Shown here piece after piece: positions 7,981 through 16,450 of a stretch of DNA of 64,000 nt. Made by a program: the position numbers and the translations under genes. The notes under the pieces are model-generated. The model was not told where the DNA came from. It was given only the letters and a program-made list of their open reading frames with translations, and made no database searches. Source of the DNA: Methylobacterium sp. SyP6R (GTDB taxonomy: Bacteria > Pseudomonadota > Alphaproteobacteria > Rhizobiales > Beijerinckiaceae); assembly GCF_019216885.1 (NCBI RefSeq), contig NZ_JAAQRC020000001.1, positions 1,054,001-1,118,000 on the forward strand. Direction: 5' to 3'. Position 1 is the first letter of the stretch. Every line of letters begins with the position of its first letter.

Positions 7981-8362
7981 AGCAGACAGGAGTCGTCGCT
8001 ACGGGTACAGATGCAGCCCGCGCATCCGTGATTACGGGTGGCATAGCCACGCTCGATGTGTTGCTAGCGTAATAATTCATATTTAATAATGATGACGGCT
8101 CTCTAGTTTCCCAGCTAAAATTCAGATTATAGCTATTATAAATTGATGTAGCATATGAAAAACCCACATTATAAGCATTGGGTCCGCTTTCAAATATGCT
8201 TCGTGCCGTTGTAGGAGCAAATATTGCGTCTCTTATTCTGATATCTACATTGTATATTTGCATTGTGTCGTAATTTACATAATATGATCCGGCGATGGGT
8301 ATCGATTTGCCGTCCAAGTTGGTCAGCGAGCTATTAAACGTATAGGAATAAACGCTTGCCAC
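7349..8362 (-). CDS. Hint-domain protein, paralogue 2
   Basis: A 337-residue protein with a GTG start at 8360-8362 behind GGAGGATGTC, a strong ribosome binding site. The N-terminal 120 residues are beta-rich and AT-coded (MASVYSYTFN, then GSYYVNYDTMQIYNVDIRI). The Hint domain starts at Cys127 (CFCTGTQIRTARGDVAVENL) and is nearly identical to paralogues 1 and 3 through to the C-terminal AERFAWIAA. Retention of Cys, of LSPGHPVLV and of the downstream aspartates suggests active self-processing. The N-domain shares only a short motif with its neighbours, so the cleaved-off part would differ in each protein. Confidence 0.82.
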   Translation of the reverse strand: MASVYSYTFNSSLTNLDGKSIPIAGSYYVNYDTMQIYNVDIRIRDAIFAPTTARSIFESGPNAYNVGFSYATSIYNSYNLNFSWETREPSSLLNMNYYASNTSSVAMPPVITDARAASVPVATTPVCFCTGTQIRTARGDVAVENLRVGDRAVTASGALRPVTWIGHRRLDGQGRVVPHDQQPIRVRAGAFGPGRPARNLSLSPGHPVLVGADADGAGGHLVPIMCLINGTTIVREPVSSVTYWHIELDAHDILFAEGLPAESYLDWGDRPFFTEGSDHALHNPDFVVPGLAARCRPVAVDGPVVEAERERLSGVFAASLGEACAWDEAERFAWIAA

Positions 8363-8629
8363 GACATCCTCCTCCGAAGCAGGAAATTCTAAATTATAAG
8401 TACCAAAAGTTGCAATTCGGCTCAGGTCATTAAACCAAAATGTCGCAAATATACAACAAAAATCAGGTCAGAAGTAGAACGTGACTCGGGCGCGCACGTC
8501 TTTCCACCTCCCGCCTATCCGTCGCAAGTTCCGGAACGATGGGGCGGAGCCCAGAGGCGGGGGCGGCGAGGGTACCGGCCCCGGTCCGGACGCTCTGCGA
8601 AACCGGACGGGATATCCGCCCCCGTGATC

Positions 8630-8714
8630 TCAGATCGGCATCTCGAACGCCACGCCCACCTGGTCGCGCCGGCGCCACACCACGCGGCAGCGGCGCATCA
8701 CGAACTCGCCGGCA
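8630..8714 (-). pseudogene. duplicated 3' end of the PilZ gene
   Basis: These 85 bases match 10068-10152 (the last about 27 codons and stop of the PilZ gene) at all but about two positions. They still read AGEFVMRRCRVVWRRRDQVG in frame to a TGA at 8630-8632. At 8707-8714 the match switches into Hint-unit sequence through the shared octamer CGCCGGCA. The copy has no start of its own. Confidence 0.85.
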
Positions 8715-9370
8715 GCGCCGGGCGGGGCGTTTCGGGCCGGGACTACGCGGCGAGCCAGTCGAAGCGTTCGGCCTCGTCCCAGGCGCAAGCGGCGCCGAGC
8801 GACGCCGCGAACACGCCCGACAGGCGCCTGCGCTCGGCCTCGACCACCGGGCCGTCCACGGCCACCGGCCGGCAGCGGGCGGAAAGACCCGGCACGACGA
8901 AGTCGGGGTTGTGCAGGGCGTGGTCGGAGGCTTCCGTGAAGAACGGGCGGTCGCCCCAGTCGAGATAGCTCTCGGCGGGCAGGCCCTCGGCGAACAGGAT
9001 GTCGTGGGCATCGAGTTCGATATGCCAGTAGGTGACCGACGAGACCGGCTCGCGGACGATGGTGGTGCCGTTGATCAAGCACATGATCGGCACGAGGTGG
9101 CCGCCCGCGCCATCCGCATCGCCCCCGACGAGCACCGGGTGGCCGGGGGAAAGGGAGAGGTTCCGGGCGGGAAGACCCGGCCCGAAGGCACCGGCGCGGA
9201 CGCGGATCGGTTGCTGGTCATGGGGCACGACGCGGCCCTGCGCGTCAAGACGGCGGTGACCGATCCAGGTGACCGGCCGCAGGGCGCCGGAGGCGGTCAC
9301 CGCCCGGTCGCCGACGCGCAGGTGCTCGACAGCAACGTCGCCACGATCCGTGCGGATGCTCGTGCCGCTC
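8707..9370. repeat. Hint-unit repeat, copy 3 (shorter)
   Basis: The third copy of the Hint-coding repeat. It begins at GCCGGCAGCGCCGGGCGGGG, a point also present in copies 1 and 2 (near 5630 and 7316). It lacks the tRNA tail and non-coding spacer, which are replaced by the PilZ gene remnant at 8630-8714. Confidence 0.8.
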
Positions 9371-9786
9371 GTGAAGCAAACGGCAACCGTGGTGACGGGG
9401 GCATTCGTCGCCTCGGCGCTCGTACGTACCGGCAGGAAATAGCGATCGCTGCCATATATGTTCCTCAAATAACTAACATTAGAAAATGAAGATGTATCTA
9501 CCGACTCATATTTAAAATATAACCCGGCCGAATCTTTTGAAATAGACGCATATTGATTACTTACAGTACCTGAAGAATACGATAAATTGACTCTATATGA
9601 TGAAGTTCCATCGAAATTTTTGCCATATTCGACCGTTCCAGACGTAAATCTTATATCTCCAGACACGACGTTAATGTCGTACACCCGCATAGAATTATAA
9701 TCTACACTGAAAGATCCAATAGCCGACACATAGGAAGGGCGAAAAACTCCCGATTTGTAATCAAATGAATAGGAATAATTGTCCGC
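8743..9786 (-). CDS. Hint-domain protein, paralogue 3
   Basis: A 347-residue protein starting at the ATG 9784-9786 (MADNYSYSFD), preceded by GGAGAGCGCA; an outer start at 9819 has no such site. The N-domain (1-132) carries GSFSVDYNSMRVYDINVVSG, the same short motif as paralogue 1. Hint starts at Cys138 (CFTSGTSIRTDRGDVAVEHL). The region coding the N-domain (about 9,460-9,790) is visibly AT-rich while the Hint part is very GC-rich. The gene lies between a complete PilZ gene and a copy of that gene's tail. Confidence 0.82.
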   Translation of the reverse strand, partial: ADNYSYSFDYKSGVFRPSYVSAIGSFSVDYNSMRVYDINVVSGDIRFTSGTVEYGKNFDGTSSYRVNLSYSSGTVSNQYASISKDSAGLYFKYESVDTSSFSNVSYLRNIYGSDRYFLPVRTSAEATNAPVTTVAVCFTSGTSIRTDRGDVAVEHLRVGDRAVTASGALRPVTWIGHRRLDAQGRVVPHDQQPIRVRAGAFGPGLPARNLSLSPGHPVLVGGDADGAGGHLVPIMCLINGTTIVREPVSSVTYWHIELDAHDILFAEGLPAESYLDWGDRPFFTEASDHALHNPDFVVPGLSARCRPVAVDGPVVEAERRRLSGVFAASLGAACAWDEAERFDWLAA

Positions 9787-10067
9787 CATTGCGCTCTCCG
9801 CGATGCTGCATACGAACAATACATATTATTGGCCGCAAGTCTATTCGTACACTCAGCGATAATGTTGCCAATATGCAACACTCCTCGACCGGGCTGGTCG
9901 TCCCTTCCCCCCGATACGGTTTTCGTGCGGCCCGGTCGGAAAACCACATCAGGCGACGATTCACGGGTCTCGAGGACGACCTGGGCGGCACCGGGGCTCG
10001 CCGACGGAGCTTGTGCTCGATCGCACCGATCCTGGTCGGACACACGGCGATGTCGGCTCCGGTGACC

Positions 10068-10289
10068 TCAGACCGGCATCTCGAACGCCACGCCGACCTG
10101 GTCGCGCCGGCGCCACACCACGCGGCAGCGGCGCATCACGAACTCGCCGGCAATCGCCAGCGTGATCGCATCCGGCACCACGGTTCCGGCAGGGACCGTG
10201 AGCAATGCGCCGACGACCGTAAGGTTCGATACCTGACAATCCACCGCGGGTGACGGTGAATCGAAGATGATCTCGCCGCGTGATGCCAT
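10068..10289 (-). CDS. small PilZ-domain-like protein
   Basis: A 73-residue protein from the ATG at 10287-10289, chosen because GAGGGG lies 7 bases upstream; an outer ATG at 10322 would add 11 residues. The fold pattern is PilZ-like: a central DCQVSNLTVVGALLTV corresponds to the [DN]xSxxG strand, and the end RRCRVVWRRRDQVGVAFE is typical of rhizobial PilZ proteins. The N-terminal RxxxR c-di-GMP-binding motif is not visible and NLTVVG replaces the usual (D/N)LSxxG, so ligand binding is doubtful. Confidence 0.65.
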   Translation of the reverse strand: MASRGEIIFDSPSPAVDCQVSNLTVVGALLTVPAGTVVPDAITLAIAGEFVMRRCRVVWRRRDQVGVAFEMPV

Positions 10290-10642
10290 CGGCTCGCCCC
10301 TCGATGCCGACAATAAGTTCATAGTCAGGTTCCGGACAGCCCCATAGAGCGATTATTGCTCAAGATGGCCGATCGTTCGCGTGTGAAATCGACCGGAGGC
10401 GATAGGCACGAGGGCTTAAGGCGAGTGGCTCCGGCGCTGCCGGTACGGCCTCCCGCCCGCCTTGGCGCGCCCCTTGGTGCACCCCTTGGCGCGAAGCTTG
10501 CTCCCGGGGCGAGCGTGACCGTTGGAAACCCTGCAATCCGCCTTGACCGAGCGATCGGACCGAGGCGAACCTGGCAGGAGAGCCGGCTCTTCAGGGGCCC
10601 GGGCACGGCTCACGACCACAGGCCCCGCAGGCAGGATACGCC
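10290..10642. other. intergenic region, nothing recognised
   Basis: No supported reading frame. The only structure seen is a short imperfect direct repeat of CCCTTGGCGC around 10460-10500. It presumably contains the promoter of the peptide transporter operon that starts at 10643. Confidence 0.4.
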
Positions 10643-12235
10643 ATGGACCGCAGGACGTTTCTGAAAGGCTCGGCCGCCATCGGCGCCGCCGGCATGGCGC
10701 CCCAGTTCGCCGCCCCGGCGCTGGCGCAACCGGCCAAGGTTCTGCGGTTCGTGCCGCAGGCGAACCTGGCGAATTTCGATCCGATCTGGGGGACGCAATA
10801 CGTCGTCCGCAACGCCGCCGCCCTCGTCTGGGACATGCTCTACGGCGTCGACGCGCAGCTGAAGCCCCAGCGCCAGATGGTCGAATCGGAGGAGGTCTCG
10901 GCCGACGGCCTGACCTGGACTTTCCGCCTGCGGCCCGGCCTCAAGTTCCACGACGGCGAGCCGGTCCTGTCGAAGGACGTGGTGGCGAGCCTGACCCGCT
11001 GGTCGGCCCGCGACCCGATGGGCATCATGATCCGGGCGATCCAGGCCGAGCTGGTCCCGGTCGACGACCGCACCTTCCGCTGGCAGCTCAAGAAACCGTT
11101 CCCGAAGCTCCTGCTGGCGCTCGGCAAGAACAACGCTCCTTGCGCCTTCATCATGCCGGAGCGGATCGCCAAGACCGATCCCTTCACCCAGATCACCGAG
11201 TATGTCGGCTCCGGTCCTATGAAGTTCGCCAAGGCCGAATGGGTGCCCGGCGCCCGCGCGGTCTTCGAGAAATTTTCGGACTACAAGCCGCGCGACGAGC
11301 CGTCCTCGTGGCTCGCCGGCGGCAAGCGCATGCTGCTCGACCGGGTCGAGTGGATCATCATGCCCGATCCGGCCACCGCCTCGGCGGCGCTGCAGAACGG
11401 CGAGGTCGATTGGTGGGAGAACCCGATTCCCGACCTCGTCCCCCTCCTGCGCAAGAACGCCAACATCAACGTCGACATCGCCGATCCGCTGGGCAATATC
11501 GGCGCGTTCCGGATGAACCACCTCCATCCGCCCTTCGACAACCCCAAGATCCGCCAGGCCGTGCTCATGGGCATGAACCAGGAGGATTACATGCGGTCGC
11601 TGATCGGCGACGACGACAAGCTGTGGAAGCCGCTGCCGGGCTTCTTCACCCCGGGCACGCCGCTCTACAGCGAAGCGGGTGGTCAAAAAATCGGCAAGGG
11701 CGACATCGCGGCGGCCAAGAAGCTGCTGGCGGAGGCCGGCTACAAGGGCGAGCCGGTGGTCTGCGTGGTGGCGCAGGACCAGTCGATCACCAAGAACATG
11801 GGCGACGTCACCGCCGACCTCCTCAAGCAGATGGGCATGAAGGTCGATTTCGTCGCCACCGACTGGGGCACGGTGGGCACGCGGCGCGCCTCGAAGGCGC
11901 CGCCGTCGCAGGGCGGCTGGAACATGTTCCACACCTGGCATGCCGGCGCCGACTGCATCAACCCGGCGGTCTATCCGGCGATCCGGGCCAATGGCGACAA
12001 GGCCTGGTTCGGCTGGCCCGACCTGCCGCCGGTCGAGGCCGGCATCACCGAGTGGTTCGATGCCGCCGATCCGGCCGCCGAGAAGGCGGCGATCGACAAG
12101 GTGAACGCGGCGGCGGTGGACGGCGTCGTCTACGCGCCGACCGGCTACTTCCTCGGCTACCAGGCCTGGCGCAAGACCGTGACCGGCGTGGGCAAGGGGC
12201 CGCTGCCCTTCACCTGGGGCGTGTCCAAGGCCTGA
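10643..12235 (+). CDS. peptide-type ABC transporter substrate-binding protein (SBP family 5)
   Basis: A 530-residue periplasmic binding protein. The N-terminus MDRRTFLKGSAAIGAAGM is a twin-arginine signal, so it is exported folded. The body follows the DppA/OppA pattern: LVWDMLYGVDAQLKP, then the hallmark DGLTWTFRLRPGLKFHDGEP at residues about 88-108, and later IRQAVLMGMNQEDYM. It captures a di/oligopeptide or similar ligand and hands it to the permeases encoded directly downstream (10-base gap). The amidohydrolase at the end of the cluster hints that the ligand is an amide or peptide-like compound. The ligand cannot be told from sequence. Confidence 0.88.
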   Translation: MDRRTFLKGSAAIGAAGMAPQFAAPALAQPAKVLRFVPQANLANFDPIWGTQYVVRNAAALVWDMLYGVDAQLKPQRQMVESEEVSADGLTWTFRLRPGLKFHDGEPVLSKDVVASLTRWSARDPMGIMIRAIQAELVPVDDRTFRWQLKKPFPKLLLALGKNNAPCAFIMPERIAKTDPFTQITEYVGSGPMKFAKAEWVPGARAVFEKFSDYKPRDEPSSWLAGGKRMLLDRVEWIIMPDPATASAALQNGEVDWWENPIPDLVPLLRKNANINVDIADPLGNIGAFRMNHLHPPFDNPKIRQAVLMGMNQEDYMRSLIGDDDKLWKPLPGFFTPGTPLYSEAGGQKIGKGDIAAAKKLLAEAGYKGEPVVCVVAQDQSITKNMGDVTADLLKQMGMKVDFVATDWGTVGTRRASKAPPSQGGWNMFHTWHAGADCINPAVYPAIRANGDKAWFGWPDLPPVEAGITEWFDAADPAAEKAAIDKVNAAAVDGVVYAPTGYFLGYQAWRKTVTGVGKGPLPFTWGVSKA

Positions 12236-12245
12236 GGAACCCCCC

Positions 12246-13187
12246 GTGTTCGGCTTCCTCGTCAAGCGCGTCCTCGCCGTCATCCCGGTGATGGCGGTCG
12301 TCGGGCTGTTCGTCTTCAGCCTGCTGTTCCTCGCCCCCGGCGACCCGGTGGCGCTCATTGCCGGCGACCAGGCCTCGCCGGCCGATATCGAGCGCATCCG
12401 CGCCTCGCTCGGCCTCGACCGGCCGTTCCTGGTCCGCTTCGGCGAGTGGGCCTGGCGCATCCTGCACGGTGATCTCGGCACCTCGATCTTCACCAACCTG
12501 CCGGTCACCACCATGATCGGCCAACGGGTGCAGCCGACCGTGTCGCTGATGCTGGTGACGCTGATCTTCGCGGTGCTGGTCGCGGTGCCGCTCGGCGTCC
12601 TGGCGGCCTGGAAGGCGGGGCGGCTCGTCGATCGCCTCGTGATGGGCGGGGCGGTGCTCGGCTTCTCGGTGCCGGTCTTCGTCGTCGGCTACCTGCTGGC
12701 CTACGTGTTCGCCCTCGAACTCGGCTGGCTGCCGGCGCAGGGCTACACGCCGATCGAGCAGGGGATCGGCCCGTGGTTCGCGAGCCTGATCCTGCCGGCG
12801 CTGACGCTGGGCCTCGTCTACATCGCGCTGATCGCCCGGGTCACCCGGGCGACGATGCTCGACGTGCTCCAGCAGGATTACGTCCGCACGGCGCGGGCCA
12901 AGGGCGTGGCGCAAGGGCAGGTGCTGTTCGTCCACGCGCTGAAGAACGCCGCGGTGCCGATCGTCACGGTGATCGGCATCGGCATCGCGCTGCTCATCGG
13001 CGGCGCCGTCGTCACCGAGACGGTGTTCGCGATTCCCGGCCTCGGCCGGCTCACCGTCGATGCGATCCTGCGGCGCGACTATCCGGTGATCCAGGGCGTC
13101 GTGCTGCTGTTCAGCTTCACCTACGTGCTGGTGAACCTCGCGATCGACGTCCTCTACACCCTCATCGACCCGAGGATCCGCTATTGA
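12246..13187 (+). CDS. ABC transporter permease, DppB type
   Basis: A 313-residue inner-membrane protein with a GTG start. It begins with a hydrophobic helix (VLAVIPVMAVVGLFVFSLLF) and has the DppB-family signature near residue 30 (PGDPVALIAGDQAS). The EAA cytoplasmic loop that contacts the ATPase is RTARAKGVAQGQVLFVHALK. About six membrane helices are seen. Its stop overlaps the start of the next permease (TTGA), showing translational coupling. Confidence 0.9.
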   Translation: MFGFLVKRVLAVIPVMAVVGLFVFSLLFLAPGDPVALIAGDQASPADIERIRASLGLDRPFLVRFGEWAWRILHGDLGTSIFTNLPVTTMIGQRVQPTVSLMLVTLIFAVLVAVPLGVLAAWKAGRLVDRLVMGGAVLGFSVPVFVVGYLLAYVFALELGWLPAQGYTPIEQGIGPWFASLILPALTLGLVYIALIARVTRATMLDVLQQDYVRTARAKGVAQGQVLFVHALKNAAVPIVTVIGIGIALLIGGAVVTETVFAIPGLGRLTVDAILRRDYPVIQGVVLLFSFTYVLVNLAIDVLYTLIDPRIRY

Positions 13188-14107
13188 GCGCCGCCCAACC
13201 CTTGCAGGGCGAAGCGCCCCCCGGCCTCGCGGTCGCCGCGCCGCTGCCCGATCTCTACCCGCCGCGCAAGGCCTATGGCCGGATCCGCCGGACCTGGCGC
13301 CGCCACCCGACCATCGTGATCGGCGGCGTGATCCTGGTGACCGTCGCCCTGATGGCGGTGCTCGCGCCGTATCTCGGCACCGTCGACCCGACGGCGATCG
13401 CGCCGTCGCGGCGCACGCGGGTGCCCTCCGCCCAACACTGGTTCGGCACCGACATGCTCGGGCGCGACCTCTATTCCCGGGTGATCTACGGCGCCCGGGT
13501 GTCGCTCCTCGTCGGCTTCGCGGTCGCTCTCTTCGCCTCCCTCGCCGGGCTCGTCGTCGGCCTCGTCTCCGGCATGGTGCGCTGGGCCGACGGGATCATC
13601 ATGCGGGTCGTCGACGGGCTGATGTCGATCCCGCCGATCCTGCTGGCCATCGCGCTCATGGCGCTGACAAGAGGTTCGGTCGGGAACGTGATCCTGGCGA
13701 TCACCGTGGCGGAGATTCCCCGCGTGGCGCGGCTGGTGCGCGGCGTGGTGCTGTCGTTGCGCGAGCAACCCTATGTCGAGGCGGCGGTGACCACCGGTAC
13801 CCGGATGCCGATGATCATCTGGCGCCACATCCTGCCCAATACGCTGGCACCGATGACCGTGCAGGCGACCTATATCTGCGCCTCGGCCATGATCGCCGAA
13901 TCGATCCTGTCGTTCATCGGCGCCGGCGTGCCGCCCGCGACGCCGTCCTGGGGCAACATCATGGCCGAGGGCCGGGCGCTCTGGCAGGTGAAGTTCTACA
14001 TCATCCTGTTCCCGGCGATCTTCCTGTCGCTCACCGTGCTCGCCGTGAACCTCGTCGGCGACGGGTTGCGCGATGCCCTCGACCCGCGGATGGCGAAGGA
14101 TGTGTGA
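13184..14107 (+). CDS. ABC transporter permease, DppC type
   Basis: A 307-residue inner-membrane protein. The most likely start is the TTG at 13184, which overlaps the TGA of the previous gene. The frame is open much further upstream, but that part is antisense-like noise inside dppB. The protein has a cytoplasmic N-tail, then a first helix (IVIGGVILVTVALMAVLAPY), the DppC motif HWFGTDMLGRDLYSRVIYGA, and an EAA loop VEAAVTTGTRMPMIIWRHIL. It forms the heterodimeric channel with the DppB-type partner. It is separated from the ATPase genes by a palindromic repeat. Confidence 0.9.
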   Translation: MSAAQPLQGEAPPGLAVAAPLPDLYPPRKAYGRIRRTWRRHPTIVIGGVILVTVALMAVLAPYLGTVDPTAIAPSRRTRVPSAQHWFGTDMLGRDLYSRVIYGARVSLLVGFAVALFASLAGLVVGLVSGMVRWADGIIMRVVDGLMSIPPILLAIALMALTRGSVGNVILAITVAEIPRVARLVRGVVLSLREQPYVEAAVTTGTRMPMIIWRHILPNTLAPMTVQATYICASAMIAESILSFIGAGVPPATPSWGNIMAEGRALWQVKFYIILFPAIFLSLTVLAVNLVGDGLRDALDPRMAKDV

Positions 14108-14162
14108 GGGCCTGCCTGCTGCGGAGAGGCAGCCACCCGGACATCCTCGTCCTCCCACGCGC

Positions 14163-14273
14163 GACCTCATCCTGAGGTGCGACCGCAGGGAGCCTCGAAG
14201 GAGGGCTCCAGCGAGCACCGCGCTTTCTGGAGCCCTCCTTCGAGGCTGCTACGCAGCACCTCAGGATGAGGTC
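14163..14273. repeat. REP-like palindrome, copy 1
   Basis: About 111 bases able to form one long hairpin: outer arms GACCTCATCCTGAGGTGC / GCACCTCAGGATGAGGTC and inner arms AGCCTCGAAGGAGGGCTCCA / TGGAGCCCTCCTTCGAGGCT. Copies are at 23613-23733 and 30942-31064. This one sits inside the transporter operon, between the second permease and first ATPase genes. Confidence 0.9.
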
Positions 14274-14326
14274 GCGGGTGAGATCGTCATATTGAACACC
14301 TCATGCTCATTCCGGAGACGACGCCC

Positions 14327-15319
14327 ATGACGCTCCTCTCCGTCGAGAACCTCCAGGTCCATTTCCGCACGCCCGACGGGGTCAACCGCGCGGTCGACGG
14401 GGTCTCCTTCGCGATTCGAGCCGGCGAGACCCTGGCGATCGTCGGCGAATCCGGCTGCGGCAAGTCGGTGACCTCGATGTCGATCCTGCGGCTCCTGCCC
14501 GAGCCGCCGGCGCGGCTCGCCGGCGCGATCCGGTTCGAGGGGCGCGACCTCCTCGGCCTGCCCGAGCGCGAGATGCGCCGCATCCGCGGCAACGCCATCA
14601 GCGTGATCTTCCAGGAGCCGATGACCTCGCTCAACCCGGTGCTGACGGTCGGGCGCCAGATCGGCGAGACCCTGCGGCTGCATCAGGGCCTGTCGCGCAA
14701 GGACGCCGAGGAGCGGGCGGTGGAGATGCTGACGCTGGTCGGCATCCCCGAGCCGCGGCGGCGCGTCCGGGAATACCCGCACCAGCTCTCCGGCGGCATG
14801 CGCCAGCGGGTGATGATCGCCATCGCGCTCGCCTGCTCGCCCAAGCTCCTGATCGCCGACGAGCCGACCACGGCGCTGGACGTGACGATCCAGGCCCAGA
14901 TCCTCGACCTGATGCGCGACCTCAAGCGCCGGGTCGGGGCCGCCATCATGCTGATCACCCACGATCTCGGCGTGGTGGCGGAGGTCGCCGACCGGGTGGT
15001 GGTGATGTATGCCGGCCGCAAGGTCGAGGAGGCCGCGGTCCGCGACCTGTTTCGCGCGCCCCGCCACCCCTACACGCGCGGCCTGATGGGCGCGGTCCCG
15101 CGCCTCGGCGCCGCCGAACGGCCGGGTGCGCCCCAGCGGCTGGCCGAGATTCCCGGCATGGTGCCGAGCCTGAAGACCCGGATCGAGGGCTGCGTCTTCG
15201 CCGGCCGCTGCCCGTCCGTCACCGATCTCTGCCGCAGCCACGCCCCGGCACTCGAGCCGAAGGCGCCGGGCCATCTCGCCGCCTGCCACCATGCGCCGAA
15301 GGACGCGCTCGCCGCGTGA
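14327..15319 (+). CDS. ABC transporter ATP-binding protein, DppD type
   Basis: A 330-residue ATPase. The start at ATG 14327 ([11 protein letters not shown]) has GGAGACG upstream and fits the family; an ATG 24 bases earlier is possible. Walker A is GESGCGKS at 40-47, the signature is LSGGMRQR, and Walker B is LLIADEP. The C-terminal oligopeptide-transporter extension with a cysteine cluster is present ([20 protein letters not shown]...AACHH), the pattern associated with an iron-sulfur cluster in Dpp/Opp ATPases. It pairs with the next ATPase, whose GTG start overlaps this stop (GTGA). Confidence 0.92.
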   Translation: MTLLSVENLQVHFRTPDGVNRAVDGVSFAIRAGETLAIVGESGCGKSVTSMSILRLLPEPPARLAGAIRFEGRDLLGLPEREMRRIRGNAISVIFQEPMTSLNPVLTVGRQIGETLRLHQGLSRKDAEERAVEMLTLVGIPEPRRRVREYPHQLSGGMRQRVMIAIALACSPKLLIADEPTTALDVTIQAQILDLMRDLKRRVGAAIMLITHDLGVVAEVADRVVVMYAGRKVEEAAVRDLFRAPRHPYTRGLMGAVPRLGAAERPGAPQRLAEIPGMVPSLKTRIEGCVFAGRCPSVTDLCRSHAPALEPKAPGHLAACHHAPKDALAA

Positions 15320-16311
15320 GCACCCCGCTCCTCGCCGTCAACGACCTGCGCAAGCACTTCCTCCTCGGCGGCGGCTTGCTGGGCCGCCAGGCCCGCAGCC
15401 TCAAGGCGGTGGATGGCGTCTCCTTCACCCTGGAGAAGGGCGAGACCCTGTCCCTCGTCGGCGAATCCGGCTGCGGCAAGTCCACGGTCGCCCGCAGCCT
15501 GATGCGGCTGTTCCCGCCGACCTCCGGCCAAGTGGTGCTTGCAGGGAAACGCATCGACGACCTGTCCGCCGGCGCGCTTCGCCCCCTGCGCCGGCGGATC
15601 CAGATGGTGTTCCAGGACCCGTTCTCCTCGCTCAATCCGCGGATGCGGGTGCGCGACATCCTGGCCGAGCCGATCCGCAATTTCGGTCTCGCCAGGAACC
15701 GCGCCGATCTCGATACGCGGCTCGCCGCCCTGATGGAGCGGGTCGGGCTGCCGCGGGAGGCGCTGACGCGATTCCCGCACGAATTCTCCGGCGGCCAGCG
15801 GCAGCGCATCGGCATCGCCCGGGCGCTCGCCGCCGAGCCGGACCTGATCATCTGCGACGAGGCGGTCTCGGCCCTCGACGTCTCGGTCAAGGCGCAGATC
15901 GTCAACCTGCTGCAGGATTTGCAGAAGGAACTCGACCTGGCCTTGCTGTTCATCTCGCACGACCTCGCCATCGTCGAGCACATGACGCATCGGGTCGCGG
16001 TGATGTATCTCGGCAAGATCGTCGAGATCGGCCCGCGCCGCGAGATCTTCCTGGCGCCGAAACACCCCTACACCCAGGCCCTGCTCTCCGCCGTGCCGGT
16101 GCCCGAGCCCGATGCAGGGCGCACCCGCATCGTCCTGCGCGGCGACGTGCCGAGCCCGATCGACCCGCCGAGCGGCTGCCGCTTCCACACCCGCTGCCCG
16201 CACGCCTTCGACCGCTGCCGCACCGAGGAGCCGCGGCTCGATCCGGTCGGCGGCCATCATTTCGCCGCCTGCCACCTCGACCGCGCCGGCCTGCCGGCGC
16301 AGGCCGCGTGA
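15316..16311 (+). CDS. ABC transporter ATP-binding protein, DppF type
   Basis: A 331-residue ATPase with a GTG start overlapping the previous stop. Walker A is GESGCGKS at about 49-56, the Q-loop is [13 protein letters not shown], the signature is FSGGQRQR and Walker B is LIICDEA. The C-terminal [14 protein letters not shown]...AACH cysteine pattern completes the Dpp/Opp type. Together with the upstream genes it makes a five-subunit importer. Confidence 0.92.
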   Translation: MSTPLLAVNDLRKHFLLGGGLLGRQARSLKAVDGVSFTLEKGETLSLVGESGCGKSTVARSLMRLFPPTSGQVVLAGKRIDDLSAGALRPLRRRIQMVFQDPFSSLNPRMRVRDILAEPIRNFGLARNRADLDTRLAALMERVGLPREALTRFPHEFSGGQRQRIGIARALAAEPDLIICDEAVSALDVSVKAQIVNLLQDLQKELDLALLFISHDLAIVEHMTHRVAVMYLGKIVEIGPRREIFLAPKHPYTQALLSAVPVPEPDAGRTRIVLRGDVPSPIDPPSGCRFHTRCPHAFDRCRTEEPRLDPVGGHHFAACHLDRAGLPAQAA

Positions 16312-16323
16312 CGGGCCTGCCCT

Positions 16324-16426
16324 GGAGCACGTCACGATCGCATCGCGATCGCGACGTGCTCCAGATTTTTGGTTTAGCCGCATTTTCTGCGACGAACCGG
16401 CATCCACTTCGTCGGAAAATGCTCTT
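16324..16426. repeat. dispersed double-hairpin repeat, copy A
   Basis: Two adjacent hairpins: GGAGCACGTC/GACGTGCTCC, then GCATTTTC...GAAAATGC spanning a GACGAA/TTCGTC stem. A relative with the same layout is at 18275-18380. This copy separates the transporter operon from the amidohydrolase gene. Confidence 0.85.
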
Positions 16427-16450
16427 GTGATCATCGCCAGAGGTAGAGCC

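Noticed and set aside
5658..9786. Inteins
   Set aside because: The Hint domains run to the C-terminus with no following extein and no terminal His-Asn splice junction, so they are Hint-type self-cleaving domains and not inteins.
5372..10289. Prophage or integrative element at tRNA-Gly
   Set aside because: The tRNA 3' half is duplicated, but there is no integrase, excisionase or phage gene between the copies; tandem duplication explains the facts as well.
10610..12514. 634-codon minus-strand frame opposite the peptide-binding protein gene
   Set aside because: It mirrors the high GC third-position bias of the plus-strand gene, is rich in Arg/Gly/His/Asp and lacks any domain; it is an antisense shadow.
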